This document shows positions 24,237-32,907 of a stretch of 64,000 nt of DNA, in pieces. A program made the position numbers and the translations under genes. Source of the DNA: an uncultured Oscillibacter sp. (GTDB lineage: Bacteria > Bacillota > Clostridia > Oscillospirales > Oscillospiraceae); contig CAJTJA010000001.1 in assembly GCA_910576845.1 (NCBI GenBank), positions 1 through 64,000 on the forward strand. The letters are read 5' to 3'. The notes under the pieces are model-generated. The model made no database searches. It had not been told where the DNA came from and was given only the letters and a program-made list of their open reading frames with translations. Positions within the stretch are counted from its first letter, which is position 1. Every line of letters starts with the position of its first letter.

Positions 24237-25298
24237 ATGCTGGAAAGACTAAAGGAACTGGTTCTGCGGCAGGAGGACCTGGAAACTCAACTGTCGGACC
24301 CCTCCGTATACGGCGACAGCGGGCGGCTGAAACAGCTCCAGCGGGAACTGAAGGAGCTGGCTCCGGTGGTGGAAGCCTGGCGGGCGCTAAGCAGCTCTGA
24401 GCGCCGCCGGGAGGAAGCGGAGGCCCTCCTTCGGGATCCGGAGATGAAGGAACTGGCCCAAGAGGAGCTGTCTGCCGCCCGGGATGAAACGGAGCGCCTG
24501 AAAGAGGAGCTGAAACTGCTTCTGCTGCCCAGGGACCCCAATGACAGCCGAAACGTCATTCTGGAACTTCGGGGAGGCGTCGGCGGTGAAGAAGGAGCCC
24601 TATTCGCCCGTTCCCTTCTTCGGATGTACGGCATGTACGCCCAGCGCCGCGGATGGCGGATGGAGACGCTCAGCCTGAATGAAACGGAACTGGGCGGAGT
24701 AAAAGAATGCAGTGTGCTGATTGAGGGTGAAGGAGCTTTCTCCCGGCTGAAATTCGAGAGCGGCGTTCACCGGGTCCAGCGGGTTCCGGAAACGGAGTCC
24801 GGCGGCCGCATTCATACCAGCGCCGCCACTGCCGCTGTGCTTCCTGAGGCAGAGGAAGTGGATGTGGAGATCGATCCAAAGGATCTGCAGATCGACACCT
24901 ACCGTTCCTCCGGCGCCGGGGGGCAGCATGTTAATAAGACGGAATCCGCCATCCGCATCACCCATCTGCCCACAGGCCTGGTAGTGGAATGTCAGGATGA
25001 ACGGAGCCAATATAAAAACAAGGATAAAGCCATGAAGGTCCTTCGTTCCCGGCTCTATGAACGGGAGCAGGCAAAGCGGGCGGAGGCTGCCGCTTCCGAG
25101 CGGCGCAGTCAGGTGGGCAGCGGCGACCGCAGCGAACGGGTGCGGACCTATAACTTTCCTCAGGGCCGGGTGACAGATCACCGAATTGGTCTGACGCTGT
25201 ATAAGCTGGACGCCATTCTGGACGGGGACCTGGATGAAATTATCGACGCGCTGATTACTGCGGATCAGGCAGAGAGGCTGAAAAACGGCAGGGAATGA
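24237..25298 (+). CDS. prfA: Peptide chain release factor 1
   Basis: A 353-residue class I release factor. The GGQ catalytic motif sits in SSGAGGQHVNKTES (near residue 228). The stop-codon-reading tripeptide is PET in QRVPETESGGRIHTSA, which fits the PxT motif of RF1 (UAA/UAG) and not the SPF of RF2. The N-terminal coiled coil and DHRIGLTLYKLD near the end are typical. ATG 24237 has a GGGGGAA site; the ATG at 24222 is less well placed. Its stop overlaps the next gene (ATGA). Confidence 0.97.
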   Translation: MLERLKELVLRQEDLETQLSDPSVYGDSGRLKQLQRELKELAPVVEAWRALSSSERRREEAEALLRDPEMKELAQEELSAARDETERLKEELKLLLLPRDPNDSRNVILELRGGVGGEEGALFARSLLRMYGMYAQRRGWRMETLSLNETELGGVKECSVLIEGEGAFSRLKFESGVHRVQRVPETESGGRIHTSAATAAVLPEAEEVDVEIDPKDLQIDTYRSSGAGGQHVNKTESAIRITHLPTGLVVECQDERSQYKNKDKAMKVLRSRLYEREQAKRAEAAASERRSQVGSGDRSERVRTYNFPQGRVTDHRIGLTLYKLDAILDGDLDEIIDALITADQAERLKNGRE

Positions 25299-25573
25299 AA
25301 CAGATGATGCGGCGGCTGGGATATGCAGCGGAATTGATCCTGGCAGCGTTTCTGACCGGGCTGGAGGTTTTACTGGCCGGCGCCTGGCTGCGGGGAACGC
25401 TGTACGTGATGAAATTTGGCGCTCTGGAGAATCCCTATGCTGCGGAGGATGCGGAGATCGCAGGGCTCTGCGCCCTGGTTCTTCTGCCGCTGTGGCTGGC
25501 GATGCTGGCATGGACGGTATATAGAGCGGTTTTGTGGTGGAAAAAGCGGGCGGGAGCCCGCACGGAGAGATAG
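25295..25573 (+). CDS. Small two-helix membrane protein
   Basis: A 92-residue protein with hydrophobic segments at about residues 10-30 and 53-77 and a basic C-terminus, so both ends probably face the cytosol. I recognise no family. It overlaps prfA by 4 bases and ends 11 bases before the Sua5-CoaE fusion, which places it in a translation-related operon. Confidence 0.65.
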   Translation: MKQMMRRLGYAAELILAAFLTGLEVLLAGAWLRGTLYVMKFGALENPYAAEDAEIAGLCALVLLPLWLAMLAWTVYRAVLWWKKRAGARTER

Positions 25574-25584
25574 AGGCGAACGAT

Positions 25585-27249
25585 ATGCAGACAATTTATT
25601 ACGATTTGCGGGACACGAAAGGGCAGCAGAAGGAGATTGAAGATAAAATTTCCGCCGCCGCCAAGATTCTCCGGGAAGGCGGGCTGGTTGGCATTCCCAC
25701 AGAGACGGTGTATGGGCTGGGAGCTGATGGAACAAATCCGGACGCCGTCCGGCGTATTTTCGCGGTGAAAGGCCGCCCTCAGGACAACCCCCTGATCCTC
25801 CATGTCACCGGAGCACAGTGGCTGCCCCGGTACTGCGCGGACATCCCCCCGGTGGCCTATACGCTGGCCAGGAAGTTCTGGCCGGGGCCCCTGACCATGG
25901 TGCTGAAGCGTCAGCCCACTGTCCCGAACGAAACCACGGCAGGGCTGGATACCGTTGGGATACGCTGTCCCAACCATCCGGTCACTCTGGCTATCATCCG
26001 GGAGGCGGGCATGGCCATTGCCGCCCCCAGCGCCAATACCTCCGGCCGTCCCAGCTGTACCACGGCCCAGGACGTGATGGAGGATGTCGGAGGGCGGATA
26101 GATATGGTCATTGACGGCGGGGCCTGCGTTGTGGGTGTAGAATCCACTGTGCTGGACCTGACCTGCGAGCCTCCCCGCCTGCTCCGCCCCGGCGGGCTGC
26201 CGGTGGAGGATATTGAGCGGCTTATCGGGCATATTGACGTAGACCGGGCGGTAAACGCCTCCTTGAAGGAAAATGAGCGCCCGGGCGCACCCGGTATGAA
26301 ATACCGCCATTATGCTCCCAAGGCCCCGGTAACGGTGGTCATAGGCGCGCCTTCTGTCTCTGCCAAGGAAATTGAACGCCGGGCCGGTCCCTCCTCCGGC
26401 ATCATCTGTTTCGACGAGTACGCTCACCTTTTTCCGCGGCAGACGGTCCATTCCCTGGGGCCCAGCAGCGACAAGCAGATGCAGGCGCAAAGGGTATTTG
26501 AGGCCCTGCGAAGTTTTGACAACAGCAGCGTAACGGAAATCTTTGCCCAGTGTCCCGATAATCGGGGATTGGGCCTGGCCATTGGAAACCGGCTGAAAAA
26601 AGCGGCGGGCTTTCATATCATCAACGCGGATAAGCAGCGGATTATTTTGGGCGTTACCGGCGGTACCGGCGCGGGAAAAAGCAGCGCCCTGAATGCAATT
26701 CGGGACCTGGGCGGCACCGTGATCGACTGCGACGCGGTATATCATGAGGTTCTCTCCGGCAACGAGGATTTTAAGAACGCCATCAACGAGAAATTTCCCG
26801 GTGTCTTTACTGCCGGAGGAGAGCTGAACCGGAAAAAGCTGGGCCAGGAAGTCTTCGCCAAGCGGGACCGGCTGGACCAGCTGAACGCCATTGTATTCCG
26901 TTTTCTGGTGCCGGAGCTGGAGCGGCAGACAGCGGCCTCTGAGGGCATCTGCGCTCTGGACGCCATCAACCTGTTCGAGAGCGGCCTGGACCGCCTTTGT
27001 GACTATACCGTCGCTGTGACGGCGCCCACAGAGCTGCGGGTAAAGCGGATCATGGCCAGAGACCATATTTCTGAGCAATATGCCCGCCTGCGCATCGGCG
27101 CGCAGAAACAGGACGAGTACTACCGCGGCAAATGTGATTCCGAGCTGAACAACGCCAGCGATTCCCCTGAAGAATTCCAAAAAGACGCATATCTCTTTTT
27201 TGAGCGCCTGGTGGAAGCAATTCAGGAAGAAAAGCGCCATGGCTGCTGA
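25585..27249 (+). CDS. TsaC/Sua5 threonylcarbamoyl-AMP synthase fused to dephospho-CoA kinase
   Basis: A 554-residue two-enzyme protein. Residues 1-205 form a Sua5/YciO/TsaC domain with PTETVYGLGADGTNP (38-52), KGRPQDNPLILHV and APSANTSGRPS (147-157). Residues 205-345 match the Sua5 C-terminal extension, including the YRHYAP linker. Residues 351-554 are CoaE, with P-loop GVTGGTGAGKSS (356-367), DCDAVYHEVL and a lid arginine in RIMARDH. The first activity makes the threonylcarbamoyl donor for t6A37 of tRNA; the second phosphorylates dephospho-CoA. The frame is continuous. ATG 25585 follows a GAGG site. Confidence 0.9.
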   Translation: MQTIYYDLRDTKGQQKEIEDKISAAAKILREGGLVGIPTETVYGLGADGTNPDAVRRIFAVKGRPQDNPLILHVTGAQWLPRYCADIPPVAYTLARKFWPGPLTMVLKRQPTVPNETTAGLDTVGIRCPNHPVTLAIIREAGMAIAAPSANTSGRPSCTTAQDVMEDVGGRIDMVIDGGACVVGVESTVLDLTCEPPRLLRPGGLPVEDIERLIGHIDVDRAVNASLKENERPGAPGMKYRHYAPKAPVTVVIGAPSVSAKEIERRAGPSSGIICFDEYAHLFPRQTVHSLGPSSDKQMQAQRVFEALRSFDNSSVTEIFAQCPDNRGLGLAIGNRLKKAAGFHIINADKQRIILGVTGGTGAGKSSALNAIRDLGGTVIDCDAVYHEVLSGNEDFKNAINEKFPGVFTAGGELNRKKLGQEVFAKRDRLDQLNAIVFRFLVPELERQTAASEGICALDAINLFESGLDRLCDYTVAVTAPTELRVKRIMARDHISEQYARLRIGAQKQDEYYRGKCDSELNNASDSPEEFQKDAYLFFERLVEAIQEEKRHGC

Positions 27250-27296
27250 GTCCAAATATTTCACGATATTTCAAAACCTTGAAGGAGACCGCATTT

Positions 27297-28703
27297 ATGG
27301 AAAAGAACGATTACAAGGAGCTGAAAGAACAGCTCCTCTCCACCAAGAAAAACGGCTATGATATTCTCCCCAGCGCCGAACATGCGGCAATGGAGGATTA
27401 TTGCGCCGGATATAAGGCCTTTCTGGATGCCAGCAAAACAGAACGCCTCTGCGCGGCGGAAACCATCCGCCTGGCAGAGGCCGGGGGATACCGCCCTTAC
27501 AGCCCGGGAATGGACGTCAAGTCCGGGGACAAGGTATACGTCTGCAACCGGGGAAAAGCGGTGATGCTGGCCCATATTGGAAAAAACTCCCTTGACCAGG
27601 GCATTCAGCTGGCGGCAGCCCACATCGACTCACCCAGACTGGACCTGAAGCCCAATCCCCTTTATGAAGACAGTGAGCTGGCCTACTTTAAGACCCACTA
27701 CTACGGCGGTATCCGCAAATACCAGTGGGTGACCATCCCCCTGGCCCTGCACGGCGTCGTAGTCTTGAAGGATGGAAGCAGGATAACGGTCCGCATTGGC
27801 GAGGACGAGGGAGAGCCCCGTTTGGTAATTACAGACCTCCTGCCCCACTTGGGAGCCGCTCAGAATAAAAAGCCGCTGTCGGAAGCCATCCCCGGTGAGA
27901 CGCTGAACCTTCTCCTGGGCAGCCGGCCCATTGGCGGCGAGGAGGAATCCGGCCGCGTGAAGCTGGCCGTCATGAAGCTGCTGAACGAAAAGTACGGCAT
28001 TGTTGAAGACGATCTGACGTCTGCCGAGCTGGAGGCCGTCCCGGCAGTGAAAGCCTGTGATATCGGCCTGGACCGCTCCCTGATCGGGGCCTACGGTCAT
28101 GACGACCGGGTCTGCGCCTACGCGGCTTTGAAGGCTTTGCTGGACATGAAGGAAACACCGGCAAAAACCGCCGTATGCATTCTGGCGGATAAAGAAGAAA
28201 TTGGTTCCGACGGCGTAACCGGAATGCAGTCCGCTGCCTTCGATGCCTTCATTGAGGATCTGTGCGCTTCTCAAGGCGTCCCCCTCCGGGCCTGCTTTGC
28301 CAGATCCTTCTGCCTCAGCGCCGATGTAACCGCCGCTTTTGACCCCAACTTTGCCGACGTATTTGAAAAGCGAAACGGGGCACAGCTGAATTATGGCGTC
28401 GGCCTTTGCAAATATACCGGCGCAAGAGGAAAATCCGGCGCCTCCGACGCCGACGCGGAGACCGTGGCTTATGTCCGGCGGCTCTTTGACGAAGCCGGAG
28501 TCGTCTGGCAGATATCGGAACTGGGCAAAGTGGACGCAGGCGGAGGAGGCACCGTGGCCATGTATATGGCCAACCGGAACATTAACACGCTGGACGCGGG
28601 CGTCCCGGTGCTGAGCATGCATGCGCCTTTTGAAACCGTTTCCAAACTGGACTGCTATGAGACATACAAGGGCATGAAGGCGGTCTATCAGGCGGAACGC
28701 TGA
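27297..28703 (+). CDS. M18-family aminopeptidase
   Basis: A 468-residue cytosolic zinc aminopeptidase of family M18. Metal and catalytic positions are seen in AAHIDSPRLDLKP (near 104), YGHDDRVCAY (near 260), DKEEIGSDG (near 292) and the late SMHAPFETVSK (near 440). The enzyme removes N-terminal residues, often acidic or neutral. ATG 27297 has GAAGGAG upstream. It follows the fusion gene by 47 bases and is ended by a terminator. Confidence 0.93.
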   Translation: MEKNDYKELKEQLLSTKKNGYDILPSAEHAAMEDYCAGYKAFLDASKTERLCAAETIRLAEAGGYRPYSPGMDVKSGDKVYVCNRGKAVMLAHIGKNSLDQGIQLAAAHIDSPRLDLKPNPLYEDSELAYFKTHYYGGIRKYQWVTIPLALHGVVVLKDGSRITVRIGEDEGEPRLVITDLLPHLGAAQNKKPLSEAIPGETLNLLLGSRPIGGEEESGRVKLAVMKLLNEKYGIVEDDLTSAELEAVPAVKACDIGLDRSLIGAYGHDDRVCAYAALKALLDMKETPAKTAVCILADKEEIGSDGVTGMQSAAFDAFIEDLCASQGVPLRACFARSFCLSADVTAAFDPNFADVFEKRNGAQLNYGVGLCKYTGARGKSGASDADAETVAYVRRLFDEAGVVWQISELGKVDAGGGGTVAMYMANRNINTLDAGVPVLSMHAPFETVSKLDCYETYKGMKAVYQAER

Positions 28704-28716
28704 TAAAAACAAATAA

Positions 28717-28747
28717 AAGGGCTGTGCCTTTCGGCACAGCTCTTTTT
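28717..28747. terminator. Intrinsic terminator between convergent genes
   Basis: An 8-bp perfect stem (28721-28728 with 28733-28740) with a TTTC loop, preceded by AAAA and followed by TTTTT; it can work both ways. Confidence 0.88.
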
Positions 28748-28751
28748 GGCG

Positions 28752-29549
28752 TCAAAACACAGCCGGACTGCAGGAAAAACGCCAGGTGTTGTATACGCAG
28801 ATTAGAATAATCAAAACCAGCAGGATGGAAAACAGGCGGTCTGTCGTCTCTGCCGAAATCTTTTTGCAGATGTTTGAGCCGATCATGCCTCCTAAAAAGC
28901 CTGCCAGAATCATCAAAGCCAGATAATGGAGGGGAACCGCAGGAAAGCTCCCTTTTACGAAATAAGACAGCAGATTCGCGGATTGGGAAAATACGATCAT
29001 ATAGAGGGACGTCGACGCGGCGGTTTTGGTATCCATGGAAAAAGCAAAATACAAAACCGCCAGGTTGATCGGCCCCCCGCCGATCCCAAGGAAGGAGGAG
29101 GAAACGCCGATAAAGCAGCCGATTAAAATGCAGGCCGCCGGTGATGTCACTGTGTAAGATTTTATCCGCTTGCGCAGATAAGCGCTGTATATCAGAGTCG
29201 CCAACGTAATTATGCCCAAAGCAGACGCCTGCACCGCCCCTACAAAAGCGTCATCCCCGGCGGCGGTCTTTATTGCGTGAAACAGCTCGTTTCCCGCAAT
29301 GCCGCCCAATATGGCCCCTATTCCCAGCAGGCCGCCGGTTTTTTGATCCACTAATTGAAGCTTGCGCTGGCGAAATACCGTGATGGAAGACATCGCCAGG
29401 GCGGTCAGTCCGGAGAGAAAACTGATAGCGCTGACGCTCATAATACCAAAGGCATCCAGTACAGGCTTTATAACCACACCGCCGCCGATGCCGCAGATTC
29501 CCCCGACGCAGGAAGCGCACAAAGAAACCAGAAACACACAGACTTCCAA
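28752..29549 (-). CDS. TSUP / TauE-SafE family permease
   Basis: A 265-residue membrane protein of about eight helices built from two repeats. Each repeat has a glycine-rich loop, GGICGIGGGVVIKP near residue 16 and SSFLGIGGGPINL near 150, the hallmark of sulfite/organosulfonate exporters (TauE/SafE). The substrate is unknown. The start is TTG at 29549, 6 bases after an AAGGAGG site. It points the same way as the racemase-symporter genes, but 197 bases separate them. Confidence 0.88.
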   Translation of the reverse strand: MEVCVFLVSLCASCVGGICGIGGGVVIKPVLDAFGIMSVSAISFLSGLTALAMSSITVFRQRKLQLVDQKTGGLLGIGAILGGIAGNELFHAIKTAAGDDAFVGAVQASALGIITLATLIYSAYLRKRIKSYTVTSPAACILIGCFIGVSSSFLGIGGGPINLAVLYFAFSMDTKTAASTSLYMIVFSQSANLLSYFVKGSFPAVPLHYLALMILAGFLGGMIGSNICKKISAETTDRLFSILLVLIILICVYNTWRFSCSPAVF

Positions 29550-29745
29550 AATCTCCTCCTTACCAATACTTCTGCATAAAAAGCATGGAAGTAATATCTG
29601 TCATATACGGCTGCCTCCTTTTGCGGCGATGAGCGAACCGGCCCAAACCCAATCGCGTCGTTTCGGAATTTTCATACAGGAATCACATCCCGGCAAAAGA
29701 CGGCAAAAGGGGTCCCTTTCGGCAGGGCCTCCTCCCACCAGGGAT

Positions 29746-30456
29746 TCAGACGCCTTTCGCAAACCTTACGGCAGCTTCCGCAATGGTCTTATTCGGATCA
29801 ACCAGAGGAATGGGGAAAACCGCGTCTCCAAGAATCAGGGGAATTTCCGTGCAGCCCATAATCAAGGCCCCGGCGCCGTTGTCAATCAGGTACTGCGCCA
29901 CAGCCTTGGCCTCTGATACGCACTGCTCCGTGCGGCCGTTATACTTGAAACCATAGTCATGGTCAAAAATTGCGGCCTGCATCCGGTTTTGCACGTCATC
30001 CGGCACAGCCATGACCTCGATTCCAAACTTTTCACAGGATTTTTCGTAGACGCCGGCCTGCATAGCGGCAGTGGTGGCCATGACGCCCAGCCGCCGGATG
30101 CCGGGAACCGCGCGCTGTGTCTCCAAAACAGCCTCGTCAATGATGTGAAGGAACGGAACCGGCACAGCCGCGGCTACATCGTCATAGAAGTAATGGGCGG
30201 TGTTGGCGCCAATAATAATCACATCCGCCCCCGCTTTCACCAAATTCTGCGCCACATTTATCATTGCGGGCACCGGGCTCTCGGTCCCGTGCAGAACTGC
30301 GTCCTGACGGCTGGGCATTTTGGGATTGCTGTCCATAATAATATGCAGATGGTCCATATCACTTTTTGCATGCGTGGCTTTCGTGATCTGTAAAAACAGG
30401 TCCGCTCCAGCCTCCGGGCCCATGCCGCCCATAATCCCAATAACTTTTTCGCTCAT
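29746..30456 (-). CDS. Aspartate/glutamate racemase-family protein lacking the first catalytic Cys
   Basis: A 236-residue protein of the Asp/Glu racemase superfamily. It starts VIGIMGGMGPEAGADLF. The second catalytic site is intact (MGCTEIPL, Cys202). At the first, GANTAHYF (83-90), Ala84 occupies the position that is Cys in two-cysteine racemases. One-Cys relatives include L-specific racemase variants and decarboxylases or isomerases. It may therefore not be a simple racemase. It lies 13 bases after the symporter gene, so its substrate is probably what that carrier imports. ATG 30456 follows a GGAGGAAGAG site. Confidence 0.8.
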   Translation of the reverse strand: MSEKVIGIMGGMGPEAGADLFLQITKATHAKSDMDHLHIIMDSNPKMPSRQDAVLHGTESPVPAMINVAQNLVKAGADVIIIGANTAHYFYDDVAAAVPVPFLHIIDEAVLETQRAVPGIRRLGVMATTAAMQAGVYEKSCEKFGIEVMAVPDDVQNRMQAAIFDHDYGFKYNGRTEQCVSEAKAVAQYLIDNGAGALIMGCTEIPLILGDAVFPIPLVDPNKTIAEAAVRFAKGV

Positions 30457-30469
30457 CTGCTCTTCCTCC

Positions 30470-31696
30470 TTATGCTTTCGGGGTGTCATTCTTCTGAGCG
30501 CGGCGCTCCTCGCTGGCGGAGACCACTGCGGCAACCACTACGGACCCGATGCAGTTCACTGTAGTAATGCCCATGTCCATAATGCTGAAAATTCCGGCCA
30601 GCAGGGCGACAAATTCAATAGGCATTCCCATGGTCTGCAGGAAGATGGTGGTCGCGACAATAATTCCTCCAGGGATTCCGGGACTGCCCAGCGTCATCAG
30701 AACACCGGTCAGAATGGCCACAATCATCGTCCCGATGTTCATGTCAATTCCCACAACCTGCGCCACAAAAATTGCTACAACGCCATACCAAAGACCGTTG
30801 CCGTCCATATTCATATTCGCGCCCAGGGGAATGGTCAGGTCTGACACTTCCTTCCGCAGGCCCAGATTTTCCTCGCATATCCGCATGGAAACCGGCATGG
30901 TAGCCGCGGTAGAACAGGTGGAAAAGCTGGTAGTCCACACAGGTGCGATGTCTTTCCAGAAGGTAAAGGGATTTTTGTGCGTTCCCACCGCATAAAGACC
31001 GCCGTAAATCACAAAGGCGTGGATTGCCAAACCAATATAAATCGTCAGGATAAACTTTCCGAGGGGGCCCAGGACATCTGTGCCGTAAGTTCCGGTGGTA
31101 TTGGCCATCAGGCAGAATACGCCGATGGGAGTAAACTTCATGACCAGACGCAGGAAGCTCATGATGTAGCGGGAAATCAGACCAAAACCGCCGATCAGCT
31201 TCGCCTGGTCCTCCTCTTTCATAAACATGATGCCGATACCGGAGATAATGGCAAAGGAGATAATATGCAGCATGGTCCCTTCCGCCATAGACCCCACAAT
31301 ATTTGTACCGAAGAAGTTGAGAATAATGCCGGAGAATGTAGGAGCGGTCTGTTCCGCCACTTCTCCCACCTCAGTCATGACGAAGCCGTGTCCGGGATTG
31401 ACAATCAAGGCCGTCAGCAGCCCCACCGTGGCGGCACAGAATGTCGTGGCCAGGAAAATAACGATCAGCTTAATGCCGATGCGGCCAAGCTTTTTGACAT
31501 CTCCCATACCGGCCACAGCCAGGACAATGTTGCAGAAAATCAGAGGCACCACGCCGCACCGCAGCAGTCTGAGGAAAACCGTTCCGATAAAGCCGATAGC
31601 GGAAGCGCTGGGACCGGCAATGATCCCTACAATTGCTCCCAAGATCAGGCCAATCAAAACTTTGGTTGCAAACCCGAGCTTTTTGACATTTGACAT
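30470..31696 (-). CDS. Dicarboxylate/amino acid:cation symporter (DAACS)
   Basis: A 408-residue transporter of the glutamate/aspartate (GltP/DctA) family with eight helices and two re-entrant loops. HP1 contains TSFSTCSTAATMPVS. The Na+/substrate motif NMDGT appears as NMDGNG near residue 302. HP2 contains GSPGIPGGIIVAT. The Thr-to-Asn change in NMDGT may alter ion or substrate specificity. ATG 31696 has GGGAGGAAG upstream. A near-palindrome sits in its promoter. It is cotranscribed with the racemase-like gene, and a GntR regulator lies upstream. Confidence 0.92.
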   Translation of the reverse strand: MSNVKKLGFATKVLIGLILGAIVGIIAGPSASAIGFIGTVFLRLLRCGVVPLIFCNIVLAVAGMGDVKKLGRIGIKLIVIFLATTFCAATVGLLTALIVNPGHGFVMTEVGEVAEQTAPTFSGIILNFFGTNIVGSMAEGTMLHIISFAIISGIGIMFMKEEDQAKLIGGFGLISRYIMSFLRLVMKFTPIGVFCLMANTTGTYGTDVLGPLGKFILTIYIGLAIHAFVIYGGLYAVGTHKNPFTFWKDIAPVWTTSFSTCSTAATMPVSMRICEENLGLRKEVSDLTIPLGANMNMDGNGLWYGVVAIFVAQVVGIDMNIGTMIVAILTGVLMTLGSPGIPGGIIVATTIFLQTMGMPIEFVALLAGIFSIMDMGITTVNCIGSVVVAAVVSASEERRAQKNDTPKA

Positions 31697-31727
31697 GTTT
31701 CTTCCTCCCAAATTGAAATCAAATTAA

Positions 31728-31763
31728 AATATATTATACAGGCGAACCCATTCGCCTGGTATA
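31728..31763 (-). promoter_or_regulatory. Promoter with operator-like palindrome for the symporter operon
   Basis: Reading the minus strand, a TATAAT box (31732-31737) has no good -35. The 20-base near-palindrome CAGGCGAA-n4-TTCGCCTG (31739-31758) fills the spacer, with outer TATAC/GTATA halves offset by one base. A regulator binding here would control the operon. Confidence 0.6.
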
Positions 31764-31895
31764 CACAACCACAGCAGCTTTTTTATACATATTTTGGATA
31801 TTATTTCTGTTGCAAAGCGAAAAAAGCGCACAAAGACCAAGGGTGTGCAATTTTACACCCAAAAACGAATATTAAATGAATTTTTATGCAGCCCG

Positions 31896-32717
31896 CTAAT
31901 CGGAGGGCAGCAGAATTTTCCCGCTCGCCATAGTAAACTGGCGGCTGCCTGCGTCATAGTCCGCGCAGAACAAAATGTGTTTGCCGTCAATCAGACGGCG
32001 ATTGAACATTACGACGTCGCCCTGCCAAGAGGCCGTCAGGTCAAAACGCATCCCCACAATGTCCTTTTTCAAGATGATAAGCTGGACACGGGCATCTTCC
32101 AAACCTAAAAGCTGTTTATCCTCCGTCGTAAGCAGAGCCGGCCGGATGTCTATGTGGTACGAGTCAAAATGAATCCCGTTCACCTGTTCCAGATAGCCGT
32201 ATACCGATATGGTATTCAGGTTCTGCTTCAGAACGTCACGGGCCCACTTTTTAGAAATGTAATTTTCCTCCAGAATCATGGGACAATTTTTGATGTAACG
32301 AACGCGCCTGATTTTGCAGAAATCCTCGCTGTTCTCCTCAAAATAACCGGAAATATCTTTCTCCAAGGGCCCTTCACCGGCGGAGATAACCCTGGAATGG
32401 ATGGATATTCCCAGCTTCTCCATCTGTTTTACGAGGCTGGGCTCCGCAAAAATGTTAATCCCTTCGTTTTGATATGTGACGAAGGTTCCCTTTCCGCGTT
32501 TTCGTTCAATCAACCCCTCTCGGACCAGCTCGTCCATAGCCTGCTTAACCGTAGCCCGGCTCAGGCCCAGGGTTTCGCACAGCCGCAGTTCTGAGGGAAG
32601 TTCTTTTCCATACTCCCACTTCCCGGAGAGAATATTATCCCGGATTTGTTCGCGCAGTTGGTAGTAAAGAGGAACGGGGCTGTTGTGGTTAACTCTAATA
32701 ATGACACCTCCTTTCAA
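31896..32717 (-). CDS. GntR-family (HutC-type) transcriptional regulator
   Basis: A 273-residue regulator. The winged helix covers about residues 10-75 (PLYYQLREQIRDNILSGKW, then LGLSRATVKQAMDELVREG). A UTRA ligand-binding domain runs to the end (FCKIRRVRYIK, EENYISKKWARDVL). HutC-type proteins sense small acids, sugars or amino acids. The frame's first start is TTG 32717, but it sits on the AAAGGAGG site itself. An ATT codon at 32699 is ideally placed (7 bases) and would give the usual N-terminus. A palindrome and promoter lie upstream, suggesting autoregulation. Confidence 0.9.
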   Translation of the reverse strand: MKGGVIIRVNHNSPVPLYYQLREQIRDNILSGKWEYGKELPSELRLCETLGLSRATVKQAMDELVREGLIERKRGKGTFVTYQNEGINIFAEPSLVKQMEKLGISIHSRVISAGEGPLEKDISGYFEENSEDFCKIRRVRYIKNCPMILEENYISKKWARDVLKQNLNTISVYGYLEQVNGIHFDSYHIDIRPALLTTEDKQLLGLEDARVQLIILKKDIVGMRFDLTASWQGDVVMFNRRLIDGKHILFCADYDAGSRQFTMASGKILLPSD

Positions 32718-32730
32718 AACATCCTAAAGT

Positions 32731-32750
32731 TCAAATGTCCGGACATTTGA
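32731..32750. promoter_or_regulatory. Perfect 20-bp palindrome, probable GntR operator
   Basis: TCAAATGTCCGGACATTTGA is fully self-complementary. It begins 8 bases after the -10 box of the gntR promoter, overlapping the start of transcription, where bound GntR would block its own gene. Confidence 0.75.
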
Positions 32751-32757
32751 TGTTTTT

Positions 32758-32786
32758 ATTGTACCGTGTTGCCTCACAAATTTCAA
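32758..32786 (-). promoter_or_regulatory. Promoter of gntR
   Basis: On the minus strand, TTGAAA (32786-32781), 17 bases, TACAAT (32763-32758). Confidence 0.75.
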
Positions 32787-32907
32787 TTGGCGTATTCTAA
32801 AAATATTTTCATGTCATTTTGTATGGACTGTACAGCAGAACTAACTCAGAAGCCGTTCATTACGCCGCATAAGGAAACAAACAATTTCTGCTTCACTGCT
32901 GACCATA

